Shown here in pieces: positions 8,619 to 17,021 of a stretch of 38,208 nucleotides of DNA (the stretch's first letter is position 1; every line of letters starts with the position of its first letter). The stretch is taken from positions 1-38,208 of the forward strand of contig DATECU010000169.1 of assembly GCA_035286745.1 (NCBI GenBank). The letters run 5' to 3'. Below the pieces are notes generated by a model. That model worked only from the letters and a program-made list of their open reading frames with translations, searched no databases and was not told the DNA's origin. The DNA is from DATECU01 sp035286745 (GTDB lineage Bacteria; Acidobacteriota; Vicinamibacteria; Fen-336). A program made the translations under genes and the position numbers.

Positions 8619-8697
8619 CGGGCTGGCGCGTAGCCACTCACAGCGATCGACGGGGTTTTTGGGCTCGCCCCCCCCTTTCCCCCTTGCTGAACGTTGC

Positions 8698-8726
8698 TGG
8701 ACTCCGCCCTCCTTCGCGGGTAGACT
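8698..8726 (+). promoter_or_regulatory. Possible sigma-70-type promoter
   Basis: TGGACT (8698-8703) and TAGACT (8721-8726) are 17 bases apart and about 50 bases upstream of the ATG at 8779. Each matches 4 of 6 consensus bases. Tentative. Confidence 0.3.
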
Positions 8727-8778
8727 TCGGTCTTCCCGACCATGGCCCCGTCCCCACCCCTCTGACCGAAGGAGGAGA

Positions 8779-10707
8779 ATGCGCACCTGCACCCGCATCT
8801 TCACGGCCGCCGCCGTCCTCTTCGTAGCGTCGTCGACCCAGGCCGGCAACCTGGCCGACCCCGCCGCTCCCACCGCCGCCCCGCAGTCGCCCCCGAAGGC
8901 CGCCCACATCTGGGCCGCCTGGGGCGGAGAGGTGAGCTTCCGCTTCAACCCGGAGCTGCTGCGCGCCATCCGGCTCGAGGTCGCGAACCCCCAAGGGGCC
9001 ACCTCCCGTGGCGAGTACATGGCCTTCGTCGCCGAGGAGACCGCGGGCTTGGAGTTCGACGCCCCGCTGGGGGCCTTCCGGACCTTCACCGGCGGTAGCC
9101 TGCGCATCGTGGGCGGCTTCGACATGCAGTTCCCGGGGGGCGTGGTCACGCTTCGCGACTTCAGGCTGCGCCCCAGCGGAAAGAACCCCATGGTCCTGGA
9201 GCTGGTCGATGCTGGGGGCAAGGCCTGGTTCTACATCGACCATCTGATGTACGAGCTGACGGAAGCCGACACCGTGCTCGCCATCCCCACCATGGACCTG
9301 CGCATCGCGCCGGCTCTCGCCAAACGAATGGGCAATCCCCGCGCCGCCGACCTGCCGATCGCCGACATGCGGCTCACCGCTCAGGTGCGCACTGAGGTCA
9401 AGATCGGCGAGGTGTCCGACTCTTGTTCCAGCCCCAACTGGCCGGGCACTCCCGGTTTCCTGGCGGACGTGCTGCTCACCGACATGAGCGTGGTGTTCAA
9501 GCGCTGCCGGCAGGCGGCCAGCCCCGGTTCGAGCTGCGACGGACCCGGCGGCGACGACGGCGAGGTGGTGTTCGCGCCCTCCTCGACCTTGCGCAACAGC
9601 GGGAGCTGGAACGGGGTGCCGAACGTGTCGGAGATCCCCTGGTACACCAAGTTCAGCGGGGTGTTTCCACCCAACGGCAACGACCAGCACCCGTTCCTGA
9701 TCTGGAACCTGTACCGCGTGAATCAGGCCGGCCAGCTCGACCAGATCGGGCGCTCCGGAGTCAAGCACGCCTTCCTCACCATCAACTCGGGATGCGAGGA
9801 GGCCTGCGGCAACGCGCACATCCTGGGCAAGGGGTGCGGCGACACTTACTCCTCCGGCAACAACGACAGCAACTCGGACCTGGGCCCGCGGCGGGAGATC
9901 GTTCCGGCCAAGGGCCAGTGGGGCCGTTGCGGTTCCATCTACGACACCAACTGCGACGGGGTGGCGAACGGCTCGGGCAACACCTCCTGGGACCAGCGCC
10001 TGATCAGCCGCGAATCGCAGCTCGATGCCGCGCAGAACCCGGGGGCGCGGTACTACTTCGAATCCTGGTACGTGATCCGCGACGACTCCAACATCTACAA
10101 CTCGATGGGCTTCCGGCAGATCACCCCCACTTTCGGCGGCGGGGTCTGGGCCGGCAGCAGCCCTCAGGCCTTTTCGCTGGGCCCGGTGCTCAGCGCCTGG
10201 GTCGATCCGGTGAGCCCGGGCCCCAGCGCGCGCAACACCGAGCTGGTCGCTCCCGAGGGGCGAGCCCGGGTTGCGGTCAAGGCCGTGAGCCTCGGTGGCG
10301 GCCAGTACCGCTACGACTATGCGGTCATGAACTTCGACTTCGCGCGGGCGGTGACAGACGGTGCCGAGCCCAACCTGCGCGTCGAGCGCAACCTCGGCTT
10401 CAACTCCTTCTCGGTGGAACTCCTGGGTCCGGTCAGCGTGAGCGGGATCGGCTTCGGGGACGGCGATGCCAGCTCAGCTAACGATTGGATGGGAGCCGCC
10501 ACCGGCAGCTCCGTCACCTGGACGGCACCCGCCGGCAACGAGCTGAACTGGGGCACCCTCTTCCGCTTCAGCTTCCTGGCCGACGCGCCACCCTCCCCCG
10601 GCGGGCAGGCGCTGCTCGGTGTCGCCGAGGCGGGGACGCCCGCCAGCTACTCGATCGGGAGCTTGCGCCCCGACAACGACACCATCTTCATAGATGGCTT
10701 CGACTAA
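8779..10707 (+). CDS. Secreted protein with C-terminal IFIDGFD tail, function unknown
   Basis: A 642-residue exported protein. The ATG at 8779 directly follows GGAGGAGA and opens a clear signal peptide (MRTCTRIFTAAAVLFVASSTQA). The mature part is rich in Gly, Asn, Ser and aromatic residues. It has a cysteine-containing middle region (SDSCSS, FKRC, SGCEEACGN, GKGCGD, RCGSIYDTNC) that may form disulfides. The last nine residues are DTIFIDGFD, like the short IFxDGFE tails at the end of many secreted proteins of Xanthomonadales and acidobacteria. This is from memory; the meaning of the tail is not established to my knowledge. A multihaem cytochrome gene follows after 45 bases with its own ribosome-binding site, so the two probably form one unit. 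I do not recognise an enzymatic domain. Confidence 0.82.
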   Translation: MRTCTRIFTAAAVLFVASSTQAGNLADPAAPTAAPQSPPKAAHIWAAWGGEVSFRFNPELLRAIRLEVANPQGATSRGEYMAFVAEETAGLEFDAPLGAFRTFTGGSLRIVGGFDMQFPGGVVTLRDFRLRPSGKNPMVLELVDAGGKAWFYIDHLMYELTEADTVLAIPTMDLRIAPALAKRMGNPRAADLPIADMRLTAQVRTEVKIGEVSDSCSSPNWPGTPGFLADVLLTDMSVVFKRCRQAASPGSSCDGPGGDDGEVVFAPSSTLRNSGSWNGVPNVSEIPWYTKFSGVFPPNGNDQHPFLIWNLYRVNQAGQLDQIGRSGVKHAFLTINSGCEEACGNAHILGKGCGDTYSSGNNDSNSDLGPRREIVPAKGQWGRCGSIYDTNCDGVANGSGNTSWDQRLISRESQLDAAQNPGARYYFESWYVIRDDSNIYNSMGFRQITPTFGGGVWAGSSPQAFSLGPVLSAWVDPVSPGPSARNTELVAPEGRARVAVKAVSLGGGQYRYDYAVMNFDFARAVTDGAEPNLRVERNLGFNSFSVELLGPVSVSGIGFGDGDASSANDWMGAATGSSVTWTAPAGNELNWGTLFRFSFLADAPPSPGGQALLGVAEAGTPASYSIGSLRPDNDTIFIDGFD

Positions 10708-10752
10708 CCCGGGCCCTCGATTGCGCTGGTCGCCGACGACGGAGGGAGATCC

Positions 10753-12558
10753 GTGCTGCGCGCGCTGGCGCTGACTCTCGCCGTGGGCGGCCTTGCCCTA
10801 GCCGGCGGCCCCGTGGACTTCACTCCCCAGGGCACGCAGCCTGGCCTCCAGGTCGGCATGGAAGGGCCGCAGAACTGCAGCTACTGCCACAAGGGCAACG
10901 ACAGCCTCGAGCTGGAGTTCATGCCCCACAGTTCCTGGTCGGGCTCGATGATGGCGAACGCCGCCCGGGACCCTCTGTTCTGGGCTGCCCTCGACGTGGC
11001 CAACCACGACCTCCCCGGAGTCGGCGACTACTGCCTGCGCTGTCACACCCCTGCCGCCTGGCTGGCCGGCCGCGTTCACAAGGACGGCGCCGGCGGCTTC
11101 GTGAACGGCCAGAACGGGTGCCGGCTCCTGGGCGATCACAACGATCCCGACTTCACCAGCAACGACTACGCGGGGGTGACCTGCCACCTGTGCCACCGCC
11201 TGATGCCTGGCGGACCCGGAGGCCAGCCGGGCTTCATCGGCAACGGCGACCTGTGGGTGGACGATGCTCTCGAGTGCAACGGCTACTACGGCCCCTGCCG
11301 CCGGGGTCCTTATCGTTATCCGCAAGCGGGCATCGATCCGCCGCCTCACGGCTGGGCGCAGTCCGCCTACCACACCGGCAGCGAGGTTTGCGGAAGCTGC
11401 CATGACGTTTCCACCCCCATCACCAGCGTCGGTCCCTTGCGGACTCTGATCCTGAACGACGGCACCAACACCGGGATTCCGTACCCGATCGAGCGCACCT
11501 TCAGCGAGTGGAGGCAGAGCGACTACGCCGACGTCATCTTCGAGGACGGCTTTGGCGCGCCACCCCCACTCGCCCGCGGCGCCACCTGCCAGGAGTGCCA
11601 CATGCGGGTGTCGAACGATCCCCTGGCCAAGGCTTGCCAGCAGAACCCGAATGGCTCACGCACGGGTGACCTGCCGGTACACGAGTTCGCGGGGGCCAAC
11701 GCCTGGGTGCCCGGCCTGATCAAGGGCGAGTATGGTGGCGAGGCTGGCCTGGATCGTGACGCCGAGCTGGACCGAACCGTGCTGCGCGCGCAGGAGATGC
11801 TGACGGCGCTGAGCGCCAGCCTGGAGATGGTGCTCGACCCCTTCCTGCCCGCCGGTCAGGTGCTCACGGCGCGGATCAAGGTCGAGAACCGGGCCGGCCA
11901 CAAGCTGCCCACCGGTTACGGCGAGGGCCGTCGCATGTGGCTGGAGGTGCGGGCCAGAGACGGAAACGGGCAGCTGCTCTGGGAGAGCGGTGCCTATGAC
12001 GGCGCCACCGGGGTGCTCACGGAAGACGCCCAGGTCAAGATCTACGAGGTCCAGCAGGGCATCTGGAACCCGGCCAGCGGCCAGTGCGAGATCGCGACCA
12101 GCAGCGGGCGCAAGCTCTTCCATTTCGTGCTGAACGATTGCGTCCGACGCGATAATCGGATCCCCCCGTTCGGCTTCCGGGGCGGCGCCGACCTGGAGAT
12201 CCGACCGGTGGGGTACCTCTATCCGGAGACCAGCCCCGGCTCCGGCCGACTGGTGAACTACGACCTGACGACCTACTCGATTCCGGTGCCCTTGGGCACG
12301 CCGCTCCCCGTCCAGGTGACGGCGAAGCTCCGGTTCCAGATCGCGAGCAAGGAGTACCTCGAGTTCCTGCGCGACCAGGCGGCGCTCAACGCTTTCCCCA
12401 GTGAGAACGCGCTGTGCGCCGGTGACCGGCCCCCGCTCTCGACCGGACCGCGCACGCTGAGCCGAGGCCAGTACATGTTCAGCCTGTGGAGCAACCCGGC
12501 GTACGGCAAGTCGCCGCCGGTGGACATGGTGACCAGCTCGGCCTCCACCTCGCGCTGA
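10753..12558 (+). CDS. Exported multihaem c-type cytochrome (five CxxCH)
   Basis: A 601-residue protein with an N-terminal signal peptide (MLRALALTLAVGGLALAGG). Five haem-attachment motifs are visible: CSYCH (42-46), CLRCH (94-98), CHLCH (144-148), CGSCH (213-217) and CQECH (279-283). The C-terminal half has no haem motif and looks beta-rich (AGHKLPTGYGEGRRMWLEV). This layout recalls cytochrome c554-like multihaem proteins. The protein should carry electrons in the periplasm or at the cell surface. The start is GTG at 10753, after GGAGGGAG (10741-10748). It sits 45 bases after the IDGFD-tail gene and probably shares its transcript. No maturation genes are nearby. Confidence 0.88.
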   Translation: MLRALALTLAVGGLALAGGPVDFTPQGTQPGLQVGMEGPQNCSYCHKGNDSLELEFMPHSSWSGSMMANAARDPLFWAALDVANHDLPGVGDYCLRCHTPAAWLAGRVHKDGAGGFVNGQNGCRLLGDHNDPDFTSNDYAGVTCHLCHRLMPGGPGGQPGFIGNGDLWVDDALECNGYYGPCRRGPYRYPQAGIDPPPHGWAQSAYHTGSEVCGSCHDVSTPITSVGPLRTLILNDGTNTGIPYPIERTFSEWRQSDYADVIFEDGFGAPPPLARGATCQECHMRVSNDPLAKACQQNPNGSRTGDLPVHEFAGANAWVPGLIKGEYGGEAGLDRDAELDRTVLRAQEMLTALSASLEMVLDPFLPAGQVLTARIKVENRAGHKLPTGYGEGRRMWLEVRARDGNGQLLWESGAYDGATGVLTEDAQVKIYEVQQGIWNPASGQCEIATSSGRKLFHFVLNDCVRRDNRIPPFGFRGGADLEIRPVGYLYPETSPGSGRLVNYDLTTYSIPVPLGTPLPVQVTAKLRFQIASKEYLEFLRDQAALNAFPSENALCAGDRPPLSTGPRTLSRGQYMFSLWSNPAYGKSPPVDMVTSSASTSR

Positions 12559-12638
12559 CCGGCGCGTGTCCAGCACGGACGGGGCCCCGCCTCGCCGGGT
12601 TCAGGGTGGGGGCGCTGGAACAAGGATGCCGGCCTTGC

Positions 12639-12644
12639 TACAGT
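12639..12644 (+). promoter_or_regulatory. Possible -10 hexamer very close to the start codon
   Basis: TACAGT lies 6 bases before the ATG at 12651, within TTGCTACAGT. If used, transcription would begin at or next to the start codon and the message would be leaderless. TGGAAC at 12616-12621 is a weak -35 candidate with 17-base spacing. Confidence 0.35.
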
Positions 12645-12650
12645 AAGGAC

Positions 12651-12935
12651 ATGGCGAGGGTCACGAGTAAACTGCAGGTAACGGTGCCCAAGGTCATTGC
12701 CCAGCTGTACCACATCCGTCCCGGCGACGACGTGCAGTGGGTTGCGGCCGGCGACTCGATCCGAGTCGTTCCTGCTGGCGGCAACCTGACGCCCCTGGAC
12801 CGCGAAGAGCGACTACGGTTGTTTGATCGGGCGACGGCGCGCCAGCAGGGGCGCAATGCGAACCGAAGCGGCAGGCGAACGGGCAGCCGCGGCTGGACCC
12901 GGGCGGAGGTCTACGACCGTGGCCGCGCTCGTTGA
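12651..12935 (+). CDS. vapB: AbrB/SpoVT-type antitoxin (VapB-like)
   Basis: A 94-residue protein whose first 50 residues form a swapped-hairpin AbrB-type DNA-binding domain: KLQVTVPKVIAQLYHIRPGDDVQWVAAGDSIRVVPA. The rest is basic and polar, suited to wrapping the toxin. The gene overlaps the downstream PIN-domain toxin by 17 bases. Start at ATG 12651; the longer frame from 12486 overlaps the cytochrome gene and lacks a site. The antitoxin should bind the toxin and repress the operon. The C-terminal half (GRNANRSGRRTGSRGW) is arginine-rich. Confidence 0.85.
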   Translation: MARVTSKLQVTVPKVIAQLYHIRPGDDVQWVAAGDSIRVVPAGGNLTPLDREERLRLFDRATARQQGRNANRSGRRTGSRGWTRAEVYDRGRAR

Positions 12936-13347
12936 CACGAACGTCCTGGTCTATCGTTTCGATCCACGCTTTCCGGCCCGGCAGCGGATCGCCCGGGACT
13001 TGCTGCGCCAGGGACTGGTGGAGGACTCCCTCCGGATTCCACACCAGGCGCTGGTCGAGTTCGTAGCGGTCGTGGTTCGGCCGATATCGGGTGGACCGTC
13101 ACTGCTGACGCTTGCGGAGGCGATCCAAGAGGTGGAGGACTTGTGCCGGCAGTTCACCATCGTGGTGTACCCGAACGAGGGGGTGCTCAAGACCGCGCTC
13201 CGGGGTGCGGCCGCTTACCAACTCTCGTGGTTCGACGCCCACCTGTGGGCATACGCCGAGCACTTCGGGCTGGACCCCCTGCTTTCGGAGGACTTCCAGC
13301 ACGATCGTGCGTACGGCAGCGTGCGAGCCGTCAACCCGTTCCTCTGA
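12919..13347 (+). CDS. vapC: PIN-domain ribonuclease toxin (VapC-like)
   Basis: A 142-residue PIN-domain protein from GTG 12919. It begins VAALVDTNVLVYRFD with the first metal-binding Asp. The acidic positions continue with ALVEF in the middle, then WFDAHLWAYAE and LLSEDFQHD near the end. It ends RAVNPF, a common VapC C-terminus. The GTG start is preferred because it puts LVDTNVLVY at the N-terminus as in relatives; the frame from 12823 would add 32 basic residues inside the antitoxin gene. The toxin gene overlaps the antitoxin gene by 17 bases, so translation is probably coupled. It differs from the VapBC pair at 6900-7557 both in antitoxin fold and toxin sequence. Confidence 0.88.
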   Translation: MAALVDTNVLVYRFDPRFPARQRIARDLLRQGLVEDSLRIPHQALVEFVAVVVRPISGGPSLLTLAEAIQEVEDLCRQFTIVVYPNEGVLKTALRGAAAYQLSWFDAHLWAYAEHFGLDPLLSEDFQHDRAYGSVRAVNPFL

Positions 13348-13402
13348 CCGGCCCGGGCGCCGCCCAGCTGCGCACCGCTCAGAAGCCCACCCACTCGGGA
13401 CC

Positions 13403-13432
13403 TTGCACGCCGTCCTTCTCCCGGACTATATT
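13403..13432 (+). promoter_or_regulatory. Possible promoter of the TonB-dependent receptor gene
   Basis: TTGCAC (13403-13408) and TATATT (13427-13432) are 18 bases apart. The -10 matches 5 of 6 consensus bases; the -35 matches only TTG. The -10 ends 48 bases before the ATG at 13481. Confidence 0.4.
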
Positions 13433-13480
13433 CCGGCTCGTAACCCTTTACTCCGTCGTCTCTTGACCAAAGGAGGTCGC

Positions 13481-16400
13481 ATGCCGACGTCCTCGCGCAT
13501 CCGCCTGCTGTTCATCCTCTTGATCTCGGCCCTGGGCCTGGTCCCAGGGGCATTCGCCCAATCCCAGGCCACCACCGGCGTCATCGAGGGCACCGTCGTC
13601 GACGAGAGCGGCGGCGCGGTTTCCGGAGCCGCCGTCACCATCAGAAACACCGCCACCAACTTCGAGCGTCAGGTGACCACCGACAGCGATGGCCGCTTTC
13701 GCGGGCTGCTGTTGCCCCTCGGCCCCTACCGGGTGAGCGTCGGCCAGCAGGGCTTCAGCACCCTGGTCCGCGATGGCCTCGACCTCTCGGTGGGCCAGAC
13801 CATCAACCTCCAGTTGGCGCTCAAGGTCTCCGCCATCCAGGAGGAGGTGGTGGTCACGGGCGAGGCGCCCGTGATCGAGACCACCCGCGCCGAGGGCGCC
13901 GACAAGATCAACCAGGCCGCCATCAGCGGCCTGCCCAACAACGGGCGCAACTTCCTCGACTTTACCAAACTCACGCCTGGGGTCTCCATCGTGCAGGGGC
14001 CTGACGGCGACGAGCTCACCATCAACGGCCAGAAAGGGATCGCCAACAACATCTCGGTGGACGGGGCCGACTTCAACAACCCCTTCTTCGGCGAGCAGCG
14101 CGGAGGCCAAAGGCCGCCTTTCACCTTCAACCTCGATGCGGTGAAGGAAGTGGTGGTGGTGGCCGAGGGCGCCAACGCCGAGTTCGGCCGCAGCAGCGGC
14201 GGGTTCGTGAACGTGGTCACCAAGTCGGGCACCAACGACATGCACGGCACGCTGCACGCCTACTTCAAAGACGACAGCCTGGCCTCCGCCCCCAAGAAGG
14301 CGGACGGCAGCTCGGCCGAGAAGTTCGACTTCAGCCAGCAGCAGCTCGGCTTCACCCTGGGAGGGCCCATCAAGAAGGACAAGGCCTTCTACTTCCTGGC
14401 CTTCGACTACCAGAACGGCAGCTCCACCAAGCAGACCGACCCCACCCGCATCGAGCAGAGGGTGGTCGACTACTTCGCGAGCGTCGGGTCAGCGAACGAG
14501 AACGGGGCCATCGAGCGCAGCAGCGACGCTCGGGTGCTCTTGGCCAAGGTCGACTGGCAGCTCAACCCCAAGAACCTCCTGACCCTCCGCTACAACTACA
14601 CCTGGTCGGAGCAGCAGAACGGCACCTTCGACGTCGACTCTTGGGGCCGGAGCGCCAACGCCACCGAAAAGGACTACTCGCACGCCGCCTCGGGCTCGCT
14701 GATCAGCAGCCTCTCGGCGAATGCACTCAACGAGTTCCGCTTCCAGTTCGCGCGCGAGTACCGGCCGCGGCCCTACGGGGGCCCGAACGTCACCGGCCAG
14801 AACCGGCCCCTGCCCGACACCGCCTTCGACTTCGGCCGCAGCTACCGCTTCGGCGAGCCGTTCTTCATCCCCGTCGAGTACTACGACCAGCGCATCCAGC
14901 TCAACAACAACCTCTCCTGGATCCGCGGCCGGCACGCCTTCAAGGCCGGCGTCGAGCTGAACGCGGTGAAGAGCGTGCAGACGTTCGTCGGCTTCGCCAA
15001 CGGCCGCTACATCTTCAGCTCCACCGACGGCTTCCTGAACTACGCCCGCAACTCGAAGTACGTCGAGTGCTCGAACGGCACCAGCTCGGAGACCGGCACC
15101 TGCCCGGCGGGGAGCACTATCACCGGCCCGGTGCTGCTCTACCTGCAGCAGGCGGGGGTTGGCGGGCTCTCCGTGGAAGAGGCCGGTACCCAGAGCATCC
15201 CCCAGACCAACATCGCCCTCTTCGTGCAGGACAAGTGGCAACCCAGCCGCACGCTGACCATCCAGTACGGGCTCCGCTGGGAGGGCGAGAAACAGGCCGA
15301 CGTCATCACGCCGGCGGATCAGGTGTTCTACCACTCCTTCATCGGCAAGACCGTCAACACCAGCGCCGGACCGCAGACCTTCCCCTCGGACGGGAACATC
15401 CCCTCCGACTGGAAGATGTTCCAGCCCCGCCTGGGCGTCTCCTGGGACCCCAAGGGCGACGGCAAGACGGTGGTCCGCCTGAGCGGTGGTGTGTTCTACG
15501 GCCGGGTGCCGGGGCTGGCCCTGGCCTCCGCCCGCTCGACCAACGGCAGCCGGGGTCAGACCGTCTTCCGCAACAGCGCACTCACCGGTGTCTTGGGACC
15601 GGTTCCCGCCTACCCCAACTTGATCCCGGCCGGCCAGATCGGCTCCCCGTTCCGGCCCGACGTGTACGTCTTCAGCGAGGACTTCCAGCACCCGCGCACC
15701 TACCAGGGCTCGCTGGCGGTGGAGCGGCAGTTGGGTACCGACTTCTCGGCTCTCCTCCAGTACAACCACGCCAAGGGCGTTCACATCACCCGCTGGCTGG
15801 ATCGCAACGCGGCGGAGCTGGGCAGCCCCTGGTCGAGCGGGCTCGACGGTGGCCCCAACGGGGTAGGGGTGCTGTGGACGGTCACTTCCAACGCCAAGAG
15901 CCTGTACGACGGGGTCACCCTGGGCATCGGCAAGCGCTGGTCGCATAACTATCAGTTCCAGCTGAACTACACGCTCTCCTGGGACCGCTCCGACGACGAC
16001 AACGAGCGCGACCCCTTCACCCTGCGCTATGTGAGAATCGCCAACCTCGATGCCGAGTACGGCTATTCCGACCGCGACCAGCGCCACCGGCTGAACGGGT
16101 TCCTGCTGTGGCGGGCGCCGGGACAGGTGGACCTGAATCTCCGCTACTCGTATCGCTCGGCGCAGCCGCTCTCGCTGGCGGCGAACGGTCAGCCCTCCCA
16201 GGTGCCTTTCGGCTCGGGTTCCGACCGCATTCGGCCCGACGGGTCGATCGTGGAACGCAACACCGGGCGCAAGGACAACACCTACTCGGCCGTCGACCTG
16301 CGGCTTTCCCGCGAGTTCAAGGCCGGCAAGTCGGCGGCCATCGAGGCCATCGTCGAGGTCTTCAACCTGTTCAACAGCACCAACCTGCTGGTGCCCCAGA

Positions 16401-16492
16401 CCACCAACCTGATCTTCAACTTCGACGGTACCATCCGCGCCGGCCTGGGTGATCCACGCCAGGTGCAACTCGGCGTCCGCTTCCGCTGGTAG
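13481..16492 (+). CDS. TonB-dependent outer-membrane receptor, Oar-like
   Basis: A 1003-residue protein with a signal peptide ending AFAQ. A carboxypeptidase-regulatory-like beta-sandwich follows (about 30-115, GVIEGTVVDESGGAVSGA). Then comes a plug domain (about 120-245, EEVVVTGEAP to GRSSGGFVNVVTKSGTN) and a long beta-barrel. The last residue is Trp in LGVRFRW, a typical outer-membrane assembly signal. Receptors of this build are abundant in acidobacteria and take up large or scarce substrates, often saccharides or peptides, using TonB energy. The ATG at 13481 follows a textbook AAGGAGG (13470-13476). The frame continues open upstream to 13112 but overlaps the toxin gene there. No adjacent binding protein or enzyme defines the substrate. 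Confidence 0.93.
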   Translation: MPTSSRIRLLFILLISALGLVPGAFAQSQATTGVIEGTVVDESGGAVSGAAVTIRNTATNFERQVTTDSDGRFRGLLLPLGPYRVSVGQQGFSTLVRDGLDLSVGQTINLQLALKVSAIQEEVVVTGEAPVIETTRAEGADKINQAAISGLPNNGRNFLDFTKLTPGVSIVQGPDGDELTINGQKGIANNISVDGADFNNPFFGEQRGGQRPPFTFNLDAVKEVVVVAEGANAEFGRSSGGFVNVVTKSGTNDMHGTLHAYFKDDSLASAPKKADGSSAEKFDFSQQQLGFTLGGPIKKDKAFYFLAFDYQNGSSTKQTDPTRIEQRVVDYFASVGSANENGAIERSSDARVLLAKVDWQLNPKNLLTLRYNYTWSEQQNGTFDVDSWGRSANATEKDYSHAASGSLISSLSANALNEFRFQFAREYRPRPYGGPNVTGQNRPLPDTAFDFGRSYRFGEPFFIPVEYYDQRIQLNNNLSWIRGRHAFKAGVELNAVKSVQTFVGFANGRYIFSSTDGFLNYARNSKYVECSNGTSSETGTCPAGSTITGPVLLYLQQAGVGGLSVEEAGTQSIPQTNIALFVQDKWQPSRTLTIQYGLRWEGEKQADVITPADQVFYHSFIGKTVNTSAGPQTFPSDGNIPSDWKMFQPRLGVSWDPKGDGKTVVRLSGGVFYGRVPGLALASARSTNGSRGQTVFRNSALTGVLGPVPAYPNLIPAGQIGSPFRPDVYVFSEDFQHPRTYQGSLAVERQLGTDFSALLQYNHAKGVHITRWLDRNAAELGSPWSSGLDGGPNGVGVLWTVTSNAKSLYDGVTLGIGKRWSHNYQFQLNYTLSWDRSDDDNERDPFTLRYVRIANLDAEYGYSDRDQRHRLNGFLLWRAPGQVDLNLRYSYRSAQPLSLAANGQPSQVPFGSGSDRIRPDGSIVERNTGRKDNTYSAVDLRLSREFKAGKSAAIEAIVEVFNLFNSTNLLVPQTTNLIFNFDGTIRAGLGDPRQVQLGVRFRW

Positions 16493-16524
16493 CACGGGTC
16501 TGGGCCGTTACGCCCGGCAGTTCT

Positions 16525-16562
16525 CGAACGCCCTGCCGGACTCCGGTCCGGCAGGGCGTTCG
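16525..16562 (+). terminator. Strong hairpin after the receptor gene
   Basis: A perfect 17-bp stem (CGAACGCCCTGCCGGAC and its complement) encloses the loop TCCG, giving a C(UCCG)G tetraloop of the very stable UNCG class. It lies 32 bases after the stop codon. No U-tract follows, so it may act as a terminator or as a 3' end stabiliser. Confidence 0.6.
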
Positions 16563-16576
16563 CTTCGAGCATCGTC

Positions 16577-16990
16577 TTGCCGCATGCTGATCCGGTGACC
16601 CGGCCTGCCGTGCTGCTCTACGACGGGCACTGTCGCCTGTGCAGTGCAGGTGCCCGCAGGCTCTCGCGCTGGGCCCGGCCCGCTGCCATCGAGCTCGCGA
16701 ACTTCCAGGAGCCGGGCGTGCTCGAGCGCTTCCCGGGCCTGACCCACGATCGGTGTATGCAGGCCATGCACCTGGTCGGACCCGACGGGCGCGTGGTTCG
16801 TGCGGCCGAGGCGGTGGTGGCTGTCCTGCTGACGCGAGGCAGGATCTTCGCCTGGACTCGCCTCTACTACCTGCCCGGCCTGCGCACCCTGCTCGACCTC
16901 GCCTACCGGTGGGTGGCTCGCAACCGCTATCGGTTGACGGGCGGCGCCCAGTGCGCTGACCCCGGCTGCACTCTGCACGGCAAGTCCTGA
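16577..16990 (+). CDS. DCC-family (DUF393) thiol-disulfide oxidoreductase-like protein
   Basis: A 137-residue protein. Its LLYDGHCRLCSAGARRL start carries the DGxCxxC signature of the DCC family (PF04134), usually called putative thiol-disulfide oxidoreductases. WARPAAIELANFQEP and GPDGRVVRAAEAVVAVL continue the family pattern. Two more cysteines lie in AQCADPGC at the C-terminus, which is less usual. The biochemical role of the family is poorly known. The start is uncertain: TTG 16577 gives 137 residues and GTG 16595 gives 131. No clear ribosome-binding site is seen. It begins 15 bases after the receptor hairpin. Confidence 0.8.
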   Translation: MPHADPVTRPAVLLYDGHCRLCSAGARRLSRWARPAAIELANFQEPGVLERFPGLTHDRCMQAMHLVGPDGRVVRAAEAVVAVLLTRGRIFAWTRLYYLPGLRTLLDLAYRWVARNRYRLTGGAQCADPGCTLHGKS

Positions 16991-17021
16991 TGGGCGTCGT
17001 TGTCATTCAGGAGGCTGTGTG

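Noticed and set aside
13112..13480. Upstream extension of the receptor frame
   Set aside because: It overlaps the PIN toxin gene in another frame; the ATG at 13481 has a strong ribosome-binding site and opens a signal peptide.
14489..16495. Minus-strand open frame of 668 codons opposite the TonB-dependent receptor
   Set aside because: Shadow of the receptor's codon bias; no recognisable domain or start signal.
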